Positions 32,641 through 45,527 are shown, numbered from the stretch's first letter. The stretch: DNA of 64,000 nucleotides from Scomber scombrus (GCF_963691925.1 NC_084989.1:25318082-25382081); one strand, 5' to 3'. A program made the numbers and translations. Notes: generated from the letters alone by a model not told the origin.

Positions 32641-32995
32641 TGAACAAACTGTATTACAAACTGCCAGAGAGATCTGATCTGAACCAAGCCAGAGGGATGT
32701 CAGTGATTCCAATAACCTTAATACCTTTAACTGATCCAGTAGCTAAGAGTTAACACCACTGTATAAACAAGACAAACAACAAACACACAGTTTTTTCAAT
32801 TCTGATGTTAACCTACTCAAATTAAATCTGAGGGTTGGTACGTTCATGTAGTATATATTATTTTTGTGCCTGAAGAACACAAATGTACTGACAGTCTGGA
32901 CTGTTTATTTGGGGAAAGAGCTGCATGCAGCCTTTGAGCTGTCGGTTGGCCTCCACTAATGTCATGTGTCATAAAGAATGTGTTCATGTCCACAG
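32641..32995. other. Intron before the RING exon
   Basis: No feature beyond the acceptor TTCATGTCCACAG that ends at 32995. Confidence 0.5.
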
Positions 32996-33231
32996 AGAGA
33001 GGAAGAGGAGGGCTGTTTCTGTGGAGGAGCAGCTGTCTTGCTGTTCTTTGTGTCAGGACGTCCTGAAGGATCCAGTCTCTACCAGCTGTGGACACTGGTT
33101 CTGCAGACAGTGCATCACCTCATACTGGGACCAGTCTGCTTCATCAGGAGACTCCTCCTGTCCCCAGTGTGCAGAAAGATCCAGAACCAGACCTGGACTG
33201 CAGACAGACAGTCAGACCAGCACTGTACAAA
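32996..33231 (+). CDS. RING-finger (C3HC4) exon of the NLR gene
   Basis: This 236-nt exon encodes a complete RING-HC domain: CSLCQDVLKDPV, STSCGHWFCRQC, then SSCPQC. All eight zinc ligands are present in the C3HC4 order. RING domains recruit ubiquitin-charged E2 enzymes, so the protein could be a ubiquitin ligase as well as an NLR. The sequence just before it (ERKRRAVSVEEQLSCCSLCQ) is typical of TRIM-like fish proteins. The entry codon is completed by the GA left by a leader exon, and the exit (one base, before GTAAGA) joins the FISNA-NACHT exon in frame. It is clearly part of the same gene as the next exon, 126 bp away. Confidence 0.88.
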
Positions 33232-33357
33232 GTAAGACTGAAGATCTGTCTGCTGATGTCATCATCTCTGAAAACAGGAATCTACCTCCTCTATCCTACT
33301 GAACATTAACAGTCACACTGATTTCTGTTTCATTATACCTTTTTTCTTCTCTTTCAG

Positions 33358-35149
33358 TAGAAAGTGGTCTGCAGGAGCTTTTAGATGAACATCAGATCAG
33401 TCTGAGCAGCACATGTGAATGTGTGACTCAAGGAACTGATGAAGCAGGAAGTGAAATCCTCCCCAATAGCATCCACAATGAGGTCTACATCACAGAGGGA
33501 CAGAGTGAAGAGGTTAATACCCAACATGAGGTGAAGCAGTTTGAAACAGCTTCCAAGATGAAGACCCTCCATGACGCTCCAATCAAGTGTCAGGACATCT
33601 TTAAAGTCTTACCTGACCAACAGAAACACATCAGAGTGGTTCTGATGAACGGTGTCGCTGGCGTTGGAAAAACCTTAACAGTGCTGAAGTTCACTCTGGA
33701 CTGGGCACAGCGCTCCAACAACCAAAATATCAGTCTGCTGATTCCTTTTCCATTCAGGGCGCTGAACTTGATCAAAGATGAGCAGTACAGTCTGCTCATG
33801 CTGATCCACGTTTTCTATCCAACATTACAGAAGCTCACAGCAGAGAAGCTCGCTGTCTGTAAAGTTTTGTTCATCTTTGACAGCCTGGATGAAAGCAGAC
33901 TTTCACTGGATTTCAACAACAGTGAGGTCGTGTCTGATGTCACACAGAAGTCATCAGTCAGCGTGCTGTTGACAAACCTCATCAAGGGGAAGCTGCTTCC
34001 CTCGGCTCTCATCTGGATAACTTCCCGACCTACAGCAGCCAATCAGATCCCTCCTTCATGTGTGGACAGGTCTACAGAAGTACTAGGCTTCACTGCTACC
34101 CAGAAGGAGGAGTACTTCAGGAGGAGATTCAGTGATGAAGAGCAGTTCAGCACAATTATCTCACATATCAAGACATCCAGGAGCCTCCAAATCATGTGTC
34201 ACATCCCAGTCTTCTGCTGGATCATTGCTACAGTTCTGGACCACATGTTGACTACAGAACAGAGAGGAGAGCTGCCCAAGACCCTGACTGACCTGTACTC
34301 ACACTTCCTGCTGGTTCAGACAAAGAGGAAGAAGAACAAGTATGATGAGGGACATGAGAGGAGTCCACAGGAGCTGACGGAGGCTGACAGGAACCTTCTT
34401 CTGAAGCTGGGGAGGCTGGCGTTTGAACAGCTGGAGAAAGGAAACATCATGTTCTACCAAGAAGACCTGGATCAGTGTGGTCTTGATGTCACAGAGGACT
34501 CAGTGTTATCAGGAGTTTGTACACAGATCTTCAAAAGAGAGAGTGTGATCTTCCAGAAAACAGTCTACAGCTTTGTTCATCTGAGCGTTCAGGAGTTTCT
34601 GGCTGCAGTCTACATGTACCACTGTTACACCAGCAGGAAGACAAAGGTACTGGAGGACTTCCTGGGAAAAGAGTACACTAACTCATCTCTGGATGACTTC
34701 CTGAAGGGAGCCATGGAGAAATCTCTCAGGAGTAAAAATGGCCACCTGGACCTGTTTGTCCGCTTCCTTCATGGCCTCTCTCTGGAGTCTAACCAGAGTC
34801 TCTTAGGATGCCTGCTGGGTCAGACAGACAACAGTCCAGAAACCATCCAGACAGTCATCAACAACCTGAAGGATATGAACAGTGGTGATATCTCTCCTGA
34901 CAGAAGCATCAACATCTTCCACTGTCTGATGGAGATGAACGACCGCTCAGTGCATCAGGAGATCCAAGAGTTCCTGAAGTCAGAGAACAGATCAGAGAAG
35001 GAACTCTCTGAGATCCACTGCTCAGCTCTGGCCTACATGCTGCAGATGTCAGAGGAGGTTCTGGATGAGTTGGACCTGAAGAAGTACAACACATCAGAGG
35101 AGGGACGACGGAGAATGATCCCAGCTGTGAGGAACTTCAGAAAGGCTCA
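33358..35149 (+). CDS. FISNA-NACHT exon of a fish NLR
   Basis: One uninterrupted 1792-nt exon, as in teleost NLR-C genes, starting after TTCTCTTTCAG in frame with the RING exon. It opens with a fish-specific FISNA region (LQELLDEHQISLSS to about QFETASKMKT). The NACHT ATPase follows: Walker A GVAGVGKT at about 33652, Walker B LFIFDSLDES at about 33868, a sensor-like WITSRPTAANQIPPSC near 34015, and the winged-helix signature HLSVQEFLAAVYMY near 34577. The end is helical (HD2). The nucleotide-binding residues are intact, so the switch could work. The donor CA|GTAAGT leaves phase 2, which fits the LRR exons. It acts as a cytosolic sensor that oligomerises on ligand. Its specific ligand is unknown. 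Confidence 0.93.
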
Positions 35150-35379
35150 GTAAGTCCAGATGTGATTAATATTATAAATCAGTGTAGATTAGTAGTTTAG
35201 TTCTTCAAATATAAATAATATACTGTTCTTATTATTGTTAAAATAGTTTTCTACTTGTTTATGAGTGTAAATAATGTTGATGTTTCAGTTGGTTGTTTAT
35301 AGCTGTTAAATTAATGAACAGTTATTCTATTTATTTCTAGTAATTATTGGATGTTACAGTTTTTTCTTCTATGAGTCAC
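35150..35379. other. Start of the long NACHT-LRR intron
   Basis: Short AT-rich intron sequence before the LINE. No other feature seen. Confidence 0.5.
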
Positions 35380-38300
35380 ATGTGACGTCATGGCGGCGCG
35401 ACAGATGTTTGCGGCGGCCTCTCCTAGCTACATAGCAGTGCGATCGGGTGTTAATGTTGTGGATGAAAACAGTGTGAAAGTACAGTGTGTATGAGCAAAA
35501 GTTTCTTATGGAAGTCTGTAACAAAGTCCAGTGCTACGATAAACACTTGCTGGGCTTACTAGGCGAGCTTGGCCTTCTGCAACGTAGATCCCTGGTCACA
35601 CCTGGAGTAACACCAGGGAAAAGACGCCTTAAGCGGTGTGACAGAACGCGTTAGCTGGGCAAGCGCGGGGGAGTTCAGGCTAGGCTAACTGCTAATCCAC
35701 ACAAGCCAGCAGTGCCTACACTTTTGCTGGCAAATGTGCACTCCCTTGACAACAAGATGGATTACATCAGACTATGGAGAGCGTCCCAACGTAAAGTGAG
35801 GAACTGCTCTGTCTCAGTTTTTACGGAGACATGGTTGAATGAGAACACCACGGACACCGCGGTTCAGCTGGAGGGGCTAACGCTACACCGGATGGACAGA
35901 GTTGCTTCACTAACTGGCAAACTGAGGATGCTCTGGTGGTTTCTACTTACTGCTCATCACACGTAGAGTTTATGACAGTAAAATGCCGACCATTTTACTT
36001 GCCGCAGGAGCTGACCGCAGTCATCATAACAGCTGTTTATGTACCACCAAGCGCTAACGGCAAGGAGGCTATGCCGGCTCTACAGCGGCATCAGCGAGCA
36101 GCAGGCGGACCATCCCGATGCCTTCTTCATAGTTGCTGGAGATTTCAACCAGGCAAGTCTCAAATCTGTTCTGCCCAGATTCTATCAGCATGTGAACATT
36201 GCAACAAGGGGGGAGAACACATTAGACCTGGTGTACACAAACATCAAAGACTCATATAGAGCCGCCCCCCTTCCTCATGTTGGTAGCTCTGATCACCTGG
36301 CTGTCATGCTAACACCAGCATACAAACCTAGGGTGAAGCAGGACAGGCCAGTGGTCAGAGAGATCAGAACGTGGCCACAGGAGGCAACAGCAGCACTGCA
36401 AGACTGTTTTGAAATCACACAGTGGGACAACTTTAGAGAGGCAGCAACACATGACAGTGTCACTAACCTACAGGAATACACAGAGTCTGTTATGGGCTAC
36501 ATCAATAAATGCATAGATGATGTGACAGTGGTCAAAACCATCAGGAGGCGTGCCAACCAGAAACCATGGCTAACCGGTGAAGTCTGTGCACTGCTGAGGG
36601 CCCGAAATGCTGCATTTAAATCAGGGGATATTGCAGCAAACAGTCTGGCAAAGAAGAACCTGTCCCGGGGGATCAGGGAGGCAAAGAGGCTGTATGCACA
36701 CAAACTGAATAGCCAAAGACCCAAGTCGTTTATGGCAAGGATTCCAGAACATCACCGACTACAAGTCCCCACCCCCCTGCAGACATGTCACAGTGACCCC
36801 TCTCTACCAGATAAACTGAATGACTTCTACGCACCGTTTGGGGTCAACACCATCACTCCAGCACAGACACTCCCTCCATCATCCACTGACCAGGTACTTC
36901 AGCTGTCTACAGCTCAAGTGAAAAAGGCCTTTGCTTGTGTCAATCCACGCAAAGCTGCAGGGCCGAACAACATCCCTGGGCGTGTTCTAAAGGACTGTGC
37001 AGAGCAACTGAAAGATGTTTTTGCAGACATTTTAACACATCGCTCAGCCAGGCAGTCGTGCCTACTTGTCTCAAAAGTGCCACCATTATCACTGTCCCGA
37101 AAAAGTCAAATCCAGCCTGCCTAAATGACTTCCACCCTGTGGCCCTCACACCAATACTAATGAAATGTTTTGAGAGGCTGGTCATGCAGCACATTAAGAA
37201 CTGTCTTCCTTCAAACCTGGACCCCCTACAATTCGCATACAGAACCAAACGATCCACTGAGGATGCCATTGCCACCACAGTCCACCTAACACTGTCTCAC
37301 CTAGAGAGGAAAAACACCTATACCAGAATCCTCTTCATTGACTTCAGTTCAGCATTTAATACAATCATCCCGCAACAGTTGACGAAAAAGCTGAAGCTGC
37401 TAGAGGTGGACACTAGCACCTGCAACCCTCAACTTCCTGACACAGCGGCAGCAGGCAGTCAAACATCTAGAACCATATCAGTGAGCACAGGCTATCCTCA
37501 AGGCTGCGTCTTGAGCCCCCGGCTGTTCAGCCTGCTCACCCATGACTGTACTGCTAGACACATCACCAACCACATCATAAAGTATGCAGACGACACAACA
37601 GTGGTGGGCCTTATCAGTGACAACGATGAGTCCGCTTACAGGATGGAGGTGGAGCAGCTCACCGCATGGTGCGAGTCCCACAACCTTGTCCTAAATGTGG
37701 ATAAAACGAAGGAGATGGTGATTGACTTCCGGAGGACTGGCAAACATCACACACCATTAAACATCCATGGTGCTGCTGTGGAGAGTCAGCAACGTCAAGT
37801 TCCTGGGTCTCCATCTGGCTGAGGACCTGACCTTCTCCACTAACACCACAGCAGTCGTCAAAAGGCATCTCCACCCCCTCCGGAGGCTCAGAAAGGCATG
37901 TCTCTCCACTCCTCATCTCACCACCTCTCACCATCCTTGCATACAGCTTCACTTCCTGCAGGGATTACGAACAGCAGCAGCTTAACAGGATTGTGAAAAC
38001 AGCGAGCAAAATTGTTGGTGCCCCTCTGCCTTCCCTGATGGAGATCTACAAGCAGCGCTGCATCCACAGAGCTACCTCCATCATAAAGGACCCTCATCAC
38101 CCCTCTCATGGACTGTTCTCCCTCCTGCCATCTACGAAGAGGTACAGGAGCATCTACAGCAGAACATCCAGAATGCTGAACAGCTTCTTCTTACAAGCTG
38201 TGATGCTGGTGAATGGACTGCGCCCCCTCCCCACACACACACTCATATCCAACTCCCCCCCCCAGTAGGCTGACAGCCAGCCATCTGGCAAAGACAATTC

Positions 38301-38585
38301 TTTTATGTAGCACTTTATTAAGGGTCACTCATGCACTTTTTACTCAACCCAAAATGCTGCTAAATGTCGGTCTGAATGATGGAACGAATGTTTGTTTTCT
38401 TTTATTATATTTCTTTTGTTTTATATTTTATCTTTATTTTATTTATTTTATTAATTTTATTACATGTTTGAATGTTTTTAACACCCCCTTTTTCTCTAAT
38501 GCACTGCAAGGAGCGGGTGAGAAACGATTTTTCGTTTCAGCCTGTGTATGCAAATGCACGAAATGACAAATAAAGAAATCTTGAA
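35380..38585 (+). mobile_element. Rex-like LINE, near full length, degenerate
   Basis: It starts near TGACGTCATGGCGGCGCGAC and ends near the tail TGACAAATAAAGAAATCTTG (about 38563). On the + strand it encodes an endonuclease (FTETWLNENTTDTAV near 35820, VAGDFNQASLKSVLPRF near 36135, HVGSSDHLAVML near 36279) and a reverse transcriptase (FIDFSSAFNTIIPQQLTKKL near 37334, GYPQGCVLSP, KYADDTTVVG near 37580). At least three frameshifts (near 35960, 37060 and 37800) break it. It sits in the sense orientation in the NACHT-LRR intron. The clade name is by resemblance only. Confidence 0.82.
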
Positions 38586-39741
38586 TCTATTTCTCTTCCT
38601 TTGGGTGTTGGAGGCTTCATTCAAACCTTGTGAAACAAATGAAGGACTTTAGAGTTTGTGGTTGAGGTTTTATTACAGCAGCATTTTATCACAACATATA
38701 TCAGTATTTCACAGTTTCACAGACTTATTTTCCGAATTTACCCGGCAACCAGAAATACTATTTTCTGATTGGCTGGCAGGTTGCTAAATTGGAACAGCTA
38801 TGAGCGCCTCGCTGTTCATTTCTGTATATAATATATTAATTTCTGTGTGGCGTGTGAGCATGTGAACTGCTTGAAATGTGTAAGACTTCAGTGCTCTAAT
38901 TAACCAACATTAGACTCCGTAAACTACTGGTCATAGAGACTAAACCCCTGAGTGTGGTGAACCAAACCTTTTATTTCTCATGAATTCATATTTTTATTGT
39001 AAAGAGGGAAGTGGTGTTACATGGTGTTGTTCTGAAGTCTTTCTGATATTCTGTTGGTCACAGAAAGAAACTCTCAGCTGTTTTCTGTCTTGTTGGTGTA
39101 GAGAAGAGTAGTAGAAGGAAATGTACAGAGGTCTGATCAATATATAAGAGCAGAATGGCAGAATTCAGCCTGTTTAAAGAGATCTGTCATATGTTTAATG
39201 CTGATACCCTGATAACATCTTTCTGATGACATCAGGCCCAAATTAACACCCTAGGGTGACCCAGGGTGACTACTCTTAAAGAGCCCCCCTCCTCTGACTT
39301 CACATGTAAAAAAGTGAAATTTACTCTGGCATGAACACCATAGATTTACAAGAACATATAACTAAAGTACAGATTTACTGCACATACTACAGAAATTGTT
39401 AAGATCCAACCAAAACACAACACATGCCATACAAGCCCAACACTGATGCTCAAATCTGAATGCAACTCACATCCATCCATCCATCCATCCATCACAATGC
39501 TAAATGTCATTATTTCCATCATAAATGGCCTGTGTGAAGACTCCATGCAGATATTAACCAATAACGACTGTTGCAAGGACAATAATACCAATGTAAGAAC
39601 ATATTTTCTATCAGCAATAAAGTGCAACTGTACTGAAATAAACAGCATCTTTTCCTCCTTCTCTCTCTCCACGCATCCATTGTGCTGATTCAGATGTAGG
39701 ATAGGCCTGTAGGTCTATCAAACTGACCTCACTGTGGCTCA
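38586..39741. other. Intron sequence with a CATC microsatellite
   Basis: No exon seen. A short (CATC)n tract lies at 39470-39493. Confidence 0.5.
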
Positions 39742-40046
39742 GGGGCGGCTGTGGCTCAGGAGGTAGAGCGGTCGTCCTCCAATTGGAAGACTGGCGGTTA
39801 GCCAGTCTACATATGATGTGTTCTTGGGCAAGACACTTAACCCCTAATTGCTCCCGTTGCTGTGCCAACGGTGTATGAATGCGAGTGAATGGGTAGCTTC
39901 CTCCTGATGTGCAGGTTGGTACCCTGCGTGGTAGCTGCCTGCCATCAGTGTATGAATGTGTGTGAATGAGTTGTAGTGTAAAGCGCTTTGAGTGGTCGAA
40001 AAGACTAGAAAAGGCACTATGTAAGTGCAGTCCATTTACCATTTAC
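39742..40046 (+). mobile_element. tRNA-derived SINE
   Basis: It starts GGGGCGGCTGTGGCTCAGG with an A box (TGGCTCAGGAGG near 39751). The B box is mutated (GGCGGTTAGCCAGTC). The body has GCAAGACACTTAACCCCTAA, GTAAAGCGCTTTGAGTGGTC and the 3' end TCCATTTACCATTTAC, all familiar from an abundant fish SINE family. The damaged B box suggests that it is inactive. Confidence 0.8.
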
Positions 40047-40061
40047 TCACTGCATCACATA

Positions 40062-40444
40062 TGTGACGGCCCTGGGCCTCCATGGTAGAGGGGATGGTCT
40101 GCCTTGCCTTCTACTCCTGTGTTTCTCTCTTCCCCTAGATGGTCTGGTCCCTCCCTCCTCATCAAGTGATTGAGATCACCTGTTGGGAGCCTTTTTAAAT
40201 CCTGGCGTGCCACGATGTCACTCTCTCACTCTCTGGCCCTCCTGGAAGGCTGGTGCCTTTCAGGCTCCTTATGTTTAGTTTAGTTTGTTTGATTGCGTTA
40301 AGAAGTAGCCTTGGTTCATGTTATTTCGATGTTAAAACTATTGTTTGATTCATTTTTGTTAACTTTAATAAATTACTTTCATTTGAGCTCTTGCCGTGTG
40401 GTCCTCCCTGCTTTGTTGTGCTCTTAAACGAGCTGGGCATAACA
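40062..40444 (+). repeat. 5' LTR
   Basis: 383 bp, TG...CA bounded, with AATAAATTAC near 40367 as a possible polyadenylation signal. It differs from the 3' LTR at GGCGTGCCACG/GGAGTGCCAAG and TTGTTAAC/TTGTCAAC. Confidence 0.95.
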
Positions 40445-41074
40445 AGTGGGGGCTCGTCTAGTTAGAACCTGGGAAATGTTATAGTTTCTGATAAGTTTGA
40501 GCATTTGGCTTTGGTTGGGAGGCCCACCGGAGTAGTTCTTTTGTTTAGATGGAACAGGTAGAGTTTGAGACTTTGCTTTAGTTTTTCATGGTGTTAAACT
40601 GCATGTGATCGGTGTGGCCAAGAGACTGGTAAGTTTGGGTTATGCGGTGCATAGCTGTGGGATGGTTGTAGCTGAGTAGCTGGGCTATTTTTCTGTCTGG
40701 CAGGAGCATTTTCTTGTGTCCCCCAGGTAGGCTGTAGCAGCAGTTATCTCACAAGGAGAAGCTGGTGGTTTGTTGTTTTCAGGGCTGTTTGTTATTTTTG
40801 TGTGTTGTCCGCGCGGCTGGCAGCATTTGGCTCGGGAGCACCCCTAAGTATTGGCTGGGGGCAATCTGCCTTCCCCAATACAGACGGTTTGTAGGTGCAT
40901 AAATACCCACCGCCAGTACACACATGAAGACTAGGGAGCAGTTAGTAAGTTTGGGCTAGGCAGTTAGGAGGGGGTGCTCCTATCACTCATCATCCCTGCG
41001 GTTGTGTGCTGTGTGACTCAGGCTGCCTTGTGGTTGTTTTTTGAATAGGTTCAGGTATTTAACTGGATGTATTT

Positions 41075-42175
41075 TTGATAGGGTTAATGATGGACACTGG
41101 CAATAGTAATCCGTTGGTCTCTGAGTTTTTGGAAAGACCAGCTCGCAGTACATTAGCTCAGTTCAGAAAGGCAGATCTACTTGATTTGGCTACATTGTTG
41201 GGGTGGTCAAAAACTGATCAGGTGCCACGGAAGGTAGAGCTAAGGGACATCGTGGAAGGGTTAGCAGTGTCTGCCAAGCTTTTGGAGGTGGTTCAGGTTC
41301 CAGTGGCTCCATCAGTTTCTGAGCTTTTTGGTGGGACTTTGTCTTTTGACCAGTATATGTAGTTGGAGAGGGAAAAGGCAAACAGGGAGAAAGCGAGACT
41401 ACAGTTTGAATTGGAACATGAGAAGATCAGAGCTGAAGTGGCCTTGGAAAGGGAGAGATTGCAGGTTGAGCAATTGAAGCTAGCGCTGATAAGAGACGGT
41501 AAAGCACAGGAATCGTTGTGGACTGGAGGAAGAAGTGAGTCTGCAGGGGGGCGTAGTGGTTTGGATATTGCTGAGAGCTTGCGTATTCTCCCGAAGTTCG
41601 ATGAGAAACACCCAGATATGTTTTTTGCATTGTTTGAGCGGGTGGCAGATTGTAGAGGATGGCCAGATAGTCACAGGACTCTTATGTTGCAGTGTGTTTT
41701 CACTGGCAAGGCCCAGAGTTTTTTCTGCCCTTAGTTCGGCTGAAGGTGGCGATTATGCTACAGTTAAAGGGGAGGTTCTGAAGGCATATGAATTAGTTCC
41801 TGAGGCGTATAGGCAGAGATTTCGAAACTGGAAAAAAGGGGACAAGCAAACACCCATTGAATTTGTGCAGGATATTTTGGCCCATTTCTCTCGCTGGTGT
41901 TCTGCCTCTGGGGTGGACAATTATGTGGATCTCTGTGACTTGATTGTGTTGGAACAATTTAAGAGTTCTTTGCCGGCTCATCTTGCTACATACATCAATG
42001 AAAGGAAGGTCAAAACAGCATCGGCAGCGGCAGTTCTTGCTGACGAGTATGTTTTAACACATACTGGTGGCTCAGGTTTTAGTCGGGCCCACAGAAATGA
42101 GCAGCAGAGGGATGATTTCAGGGGTAGGCCTAGTAGGAATCTAGGGTCGCCCAAGAACCAGTTCATCCATCAGTG
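41075..42175 (+). pseudogene. gypsy gag, broken
   Basis: Two gag pieces are visible. The N-terminal part (LERPARSTLAQFRKADLLDL, then a charged coiled coil) has an in-frame TAG at 41360-41362. A frameshift near 41730 is followed by the second capsid part (VFSALSSAEGGDYATVKGEV to near 42150, with QRFRNWKKGDKQT). A further frame change near 42170 leads into the zinc knuckle. The capsid protein would package the element's RNA; here it cannot be made whole. Confidence 0.78.
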
Positions 42176-44294
42176 AGGCATGTTCCAGGGACAAATGGGA
42201 GGTTTGATCCAGCTAGGGTTTGCCATGTATGTAAAAACAAGGGACACTGGAAAGGGGAGTGTCCAATCAGTAAGACACGACAGACATCAGCAGATTCTAG
42301 TGTATATGTGAAGTCTGCTGGACTTGTGTCCTCTGCACGAAATATTGAGTCTGAGTCGGGTCTTCCTGGAGCAAATTCTTCATCTAAAAGTGTTGATGAG
42401 ATGTATGCACCATTTGTTTCAGAGGGCTTTGTGTCCTTGGATGGGAAAGACAAGACCCCTGTTAAGATTCTGCGAGACACTGGGGCTACTGAGAGTCTCA
42501 TTGTGGAGGGCATTTTGCCTTTTTCAACCGGTACTGCTACTAGAAGTAAAGCTCCGGTAGTTGGGGTTGAGTTGATTCCACTGTTGGTTCCGGTGCATCA
42601 TTTTCATTTTTTCTCAGATCTTGTTTGTGGAGAGGTAGATATGGGTGTGCGTCCCCAGTTGCCAATCCAAGGCATAGACATTATTCTGGGGAACGACTTG
42701 GCTGGTGCAAGGGTCTGGAAAGATGGTCCGCCCCTAGTGTATGTGAGTTCACCCTCTCAGGTGTCTGGACAGCCGGATGATTGTGCTAGGCAGTATCCTA
42801 AGGTTTTTTCTCCCTGTGCAGTGACACGGGCAAGAAGTAAAGCTACGCTAGCGCAGACACAAGGGTCTGAACAGATTCAGTTTTCTCAGGCAGGGGATTC
42901 TGAGGAAAAGGGAGTCTTGCCTTCTGTCAGCAGTCACAAATTGGGGTCTGTGAGGCCATTAGCCACATTTGAGGTGGTGCCTGCAGAGGATTTTGATGTT
43001 CCATCAGAGCCTATTCTTACAGGGAGACTCAACAATTCTGCGTATTTGAACTCTTTGGACAGTCAGTTGAGTTATTTGTCGGATACTCAGCAGTTAGATG
43101 TGGTGCAGTTGTTGCATTCTCACTTGTCTCTCTTCTCAGATACTCCTTCAGTTACCAACCTGATTGAGCATGACATAGAAGTAGGGGATGCTCGGCCTGT
43201 TAGCCAACGTCCTTACCGGATGCCTGTAGGGAAGCGTCAGCGGATGGAGAAGGAGGTAGAGTACATGTTACAACATGGAATAGCTGAGCCAGCATGCTCC
43301 AGCTGGGCTTCTCCATGCCTGTTGGCAGATAAGGCAGATGGGTCTGATAGATTTTGCACAGATTTCAGAAAGGTAAATGCTGTCACCAAACCTGATGTCT
43401 ATCCAATGCCTCGTATGGAGGACTGCATCGATCAGGTGGGGGGTGCAAAATTTGTGACTAAGCTGGACCTTTTGAAGGGGTATTGGCAGGTGCCATTGAC
43501 AGCTAGGGCTAAGGAAATTTCATCGTTCATCACACCCTGGGGGTTGTTCTCATATTCTGTAATGCCTTTTGGGCTGAGAAATGCCCCAGCAACATTTCAG
43601 CGCCTTATGAACAGGGTTTTGGCTGGTTTGTCTGGGTGTGCAGCATATTTGGATGATGTGGTGGTGTTCAGTGACACCTCGGAGGCCCATGTTCAACGTT
43701 TGCGGGCAGTGTTTGACAGGTTGGTTGAAGCAAATTTGACTGTGAACTTGACAAAGTGTGAATTTGCAAAAGCGACAGTGACATATCTGGGTAAGGTGGT
43801 AGGCCAGGGGGTAGTTCGTCCTGTGCAGGCTAAGGTGGAGGCGATCGCTAAATATCCTGCACCAACATCCAAAAAGGAACTGATGCGGTTCCTAGGGCTG
43901 GTAGGGTATTATCGCAGTTTTTGCTGCAATTTCTCCACTGTGGTGGCTCCAATGACGAACCTCTTGAGGAAAAATACTCCCTTTATCTGGTCTCCATACT
44001 GTCAAGTGGCTTTCACGGGTGTGAAGAAACTGATTTGTTCTGCTCCTGTCCTTACAGCTCCAGTGTTTGACAGACCTTTTAAGGTACAGGTGGATGCAAG
44101 CAACATTGGTGCTGGGGCTGTTCTCCTGCAGGAAGGGGTGGGGGGAATTGAACATCCAGTTTGCTTCTTTTCACAATGGTAACCAGAGGCTTATGCGCTG
44201 GTTGCTATTTCTCCAGCCATATACATTGCAGGTATGTCATGTGAAAGGTCGGGATAATGTGATGGCTGACGCATTGTCTCGAGCTCCTGTTTGA
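42173..44294 (+). pseudogene. gypsy pol: knuckle, protease, RT, partial RNase H
   Basis: A 669-residue frame starts with a CCHC zinc knuckle (CHVCKNKGHWKGEC, residues 17-30). It continues with an aspartic protease (DTGA at 102-105, ILGND later) and a Ty3/gypsy reverse transcriptase (WASPCLLADKADGSDRFCTD, VTKLDLLKGYWQVPL, MPFGLRNAPATFQRLMNRVL, and YLDD near 493). It ends inside RNase H just after VQVDASNIGAGAVLL with a stop at 44180. A second frame (44067-44294) carries on to LMRWLLFLQPYTLQVCHVKG and MADALSRAPV, then reaches the 3' LTR. The integrase is absent, so the loss is a deletion and not just a mutation. Confidence 0.85.
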
Positions 44295-44342
44295 TGTACC
44301 GAAGACCTTTTTCAGTAGGGGTCTTCGTTTTATGGGGGGGGA

Positions 44343-44725
44343 TGTGACGGCCCTGGGCCTCCATGGTAGAGGGGATGGTCTGCCTTGCCTTCTACTCCTG
44401 TGTTTCTCTCTTCCCCTAGATGGTCTGGTCCCTCCCTCCTCATCAAGTGATTGAGATCACCTGTTGGGAGCCTTTTTAAATCCTGGAGTGCCAAGATGTC
44501 ACTCTCTCACTCTCTGGCCCTCCTGGAAGGCTGGTGCCTTTCAGGCTCCTTATGTTTAGTTTAGTTTGTTTGATTGCGTTAAGAAGTAGCCTTGGTTCAT
44601 GTTATTTCGATGTTAAAACTATTGTTTGATTCATTTTTGTCAACTTTAATAAATTACTTTCATTTGAGCTCTTGCCGTGTGGTCCTCCCTGCTTTGTTGT
44701 GCTCTTAAACGAGCTGGGCATAACA
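44343..44725 (+). repeat. 3' LTR
   Basis: Same length and ends as the 5' copy, preceded by the G-rich polypurine tract. Confidence 0.95.
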
Positions 44726-45447
44726 CATATTTACCCAGAAATAATGTAAAGGCTCGTCCACACCAAGAACTATAACGATAACTATAAATATAGAGTTTTA
44801 AAAATCATTCTAACTGCAGTGGATGGAGGAGTTCACACCACAACTATAACAACATCGACAGTGTTGAACAATGTCATTGAATCACTTTCAGAGAAACTGA
44901 GAGAAACACTGACAGCCAATCAGAATCCTTCCTATAAACCATACAGTACAACGAGTGTTGGGTGTAATCACATTACATTTATCTGTAACATGCTACAGTG
45001 TCTACATTCAGTAATCACATTACAGTTACTGAACAAACAAATATGGTGTTACTTGGGTTACATGAATTCTTCAATTATTATGTAAAGTACCAGTCAAAAG
45101 TTTGGACACACTTTTCCATTCACATCAATGAGAAACTGTATAAACTGGGCGGATAAAAAAATAATCAAAGATGCTTTTCATGAGACACTTATGGACCCAC
45201 AGTGATGTTCAAGCTGAGTGTCTGCAGATCCCAAATAATAAGTGCGTCTTCAAACTGAGAAAGAGGCTGTGCGGTAACTTCATTTTCTCTCCTTCATCTG
45301 CAAGATTAAAGTAAAATACAGAGTAATGAGAGTTATGGTTTCATTCAAGCACAGTGAGGCATGTTTCCTTACTGGTAAAGATGAATGATATATAACCACT
45401 ATAACCAGTTCTATTTCAGCGGTGGACATTTGTTGCATGTTATTTCT

Positions 45448-45527
<80 letters not shown>

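Larger units (their letters stand above)
40062..44725 (+). mobile_element. Ty3/gypsy LTR retrotransposon with internal deletion
   Basis: Two 383-bp LTRs (40062-40444, 44343-44725) begin TGTGACGG and end TAACA. They flank gag, protease, reverse transcriptase and part of RNase H in the Ty3/gypsy order. A primer-binding site (TGGGGGCTCGTC, resembling the 3' end of tRNA-Pro) follows the 5' LTR, and a G-rich purine tract (TATGGGGGGGGA) precedes the 3' LTR. The target duplication is CATA (40058-40061, 44726-44729). Integrase and the rest of RNase H are deleted, and gag is broken, so the element is not self-sufficient. The LTRs differ at only about three positions that I can see, which means a recent insertion. 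Confidence 0.93.

Noticed and set aside
35712..37822. Host gene encoding an endonuclease or reverse transcriptase
   Set aside because: It has the domain order and motifs of a LINE, several frameshifts, and a LINE-type tail.
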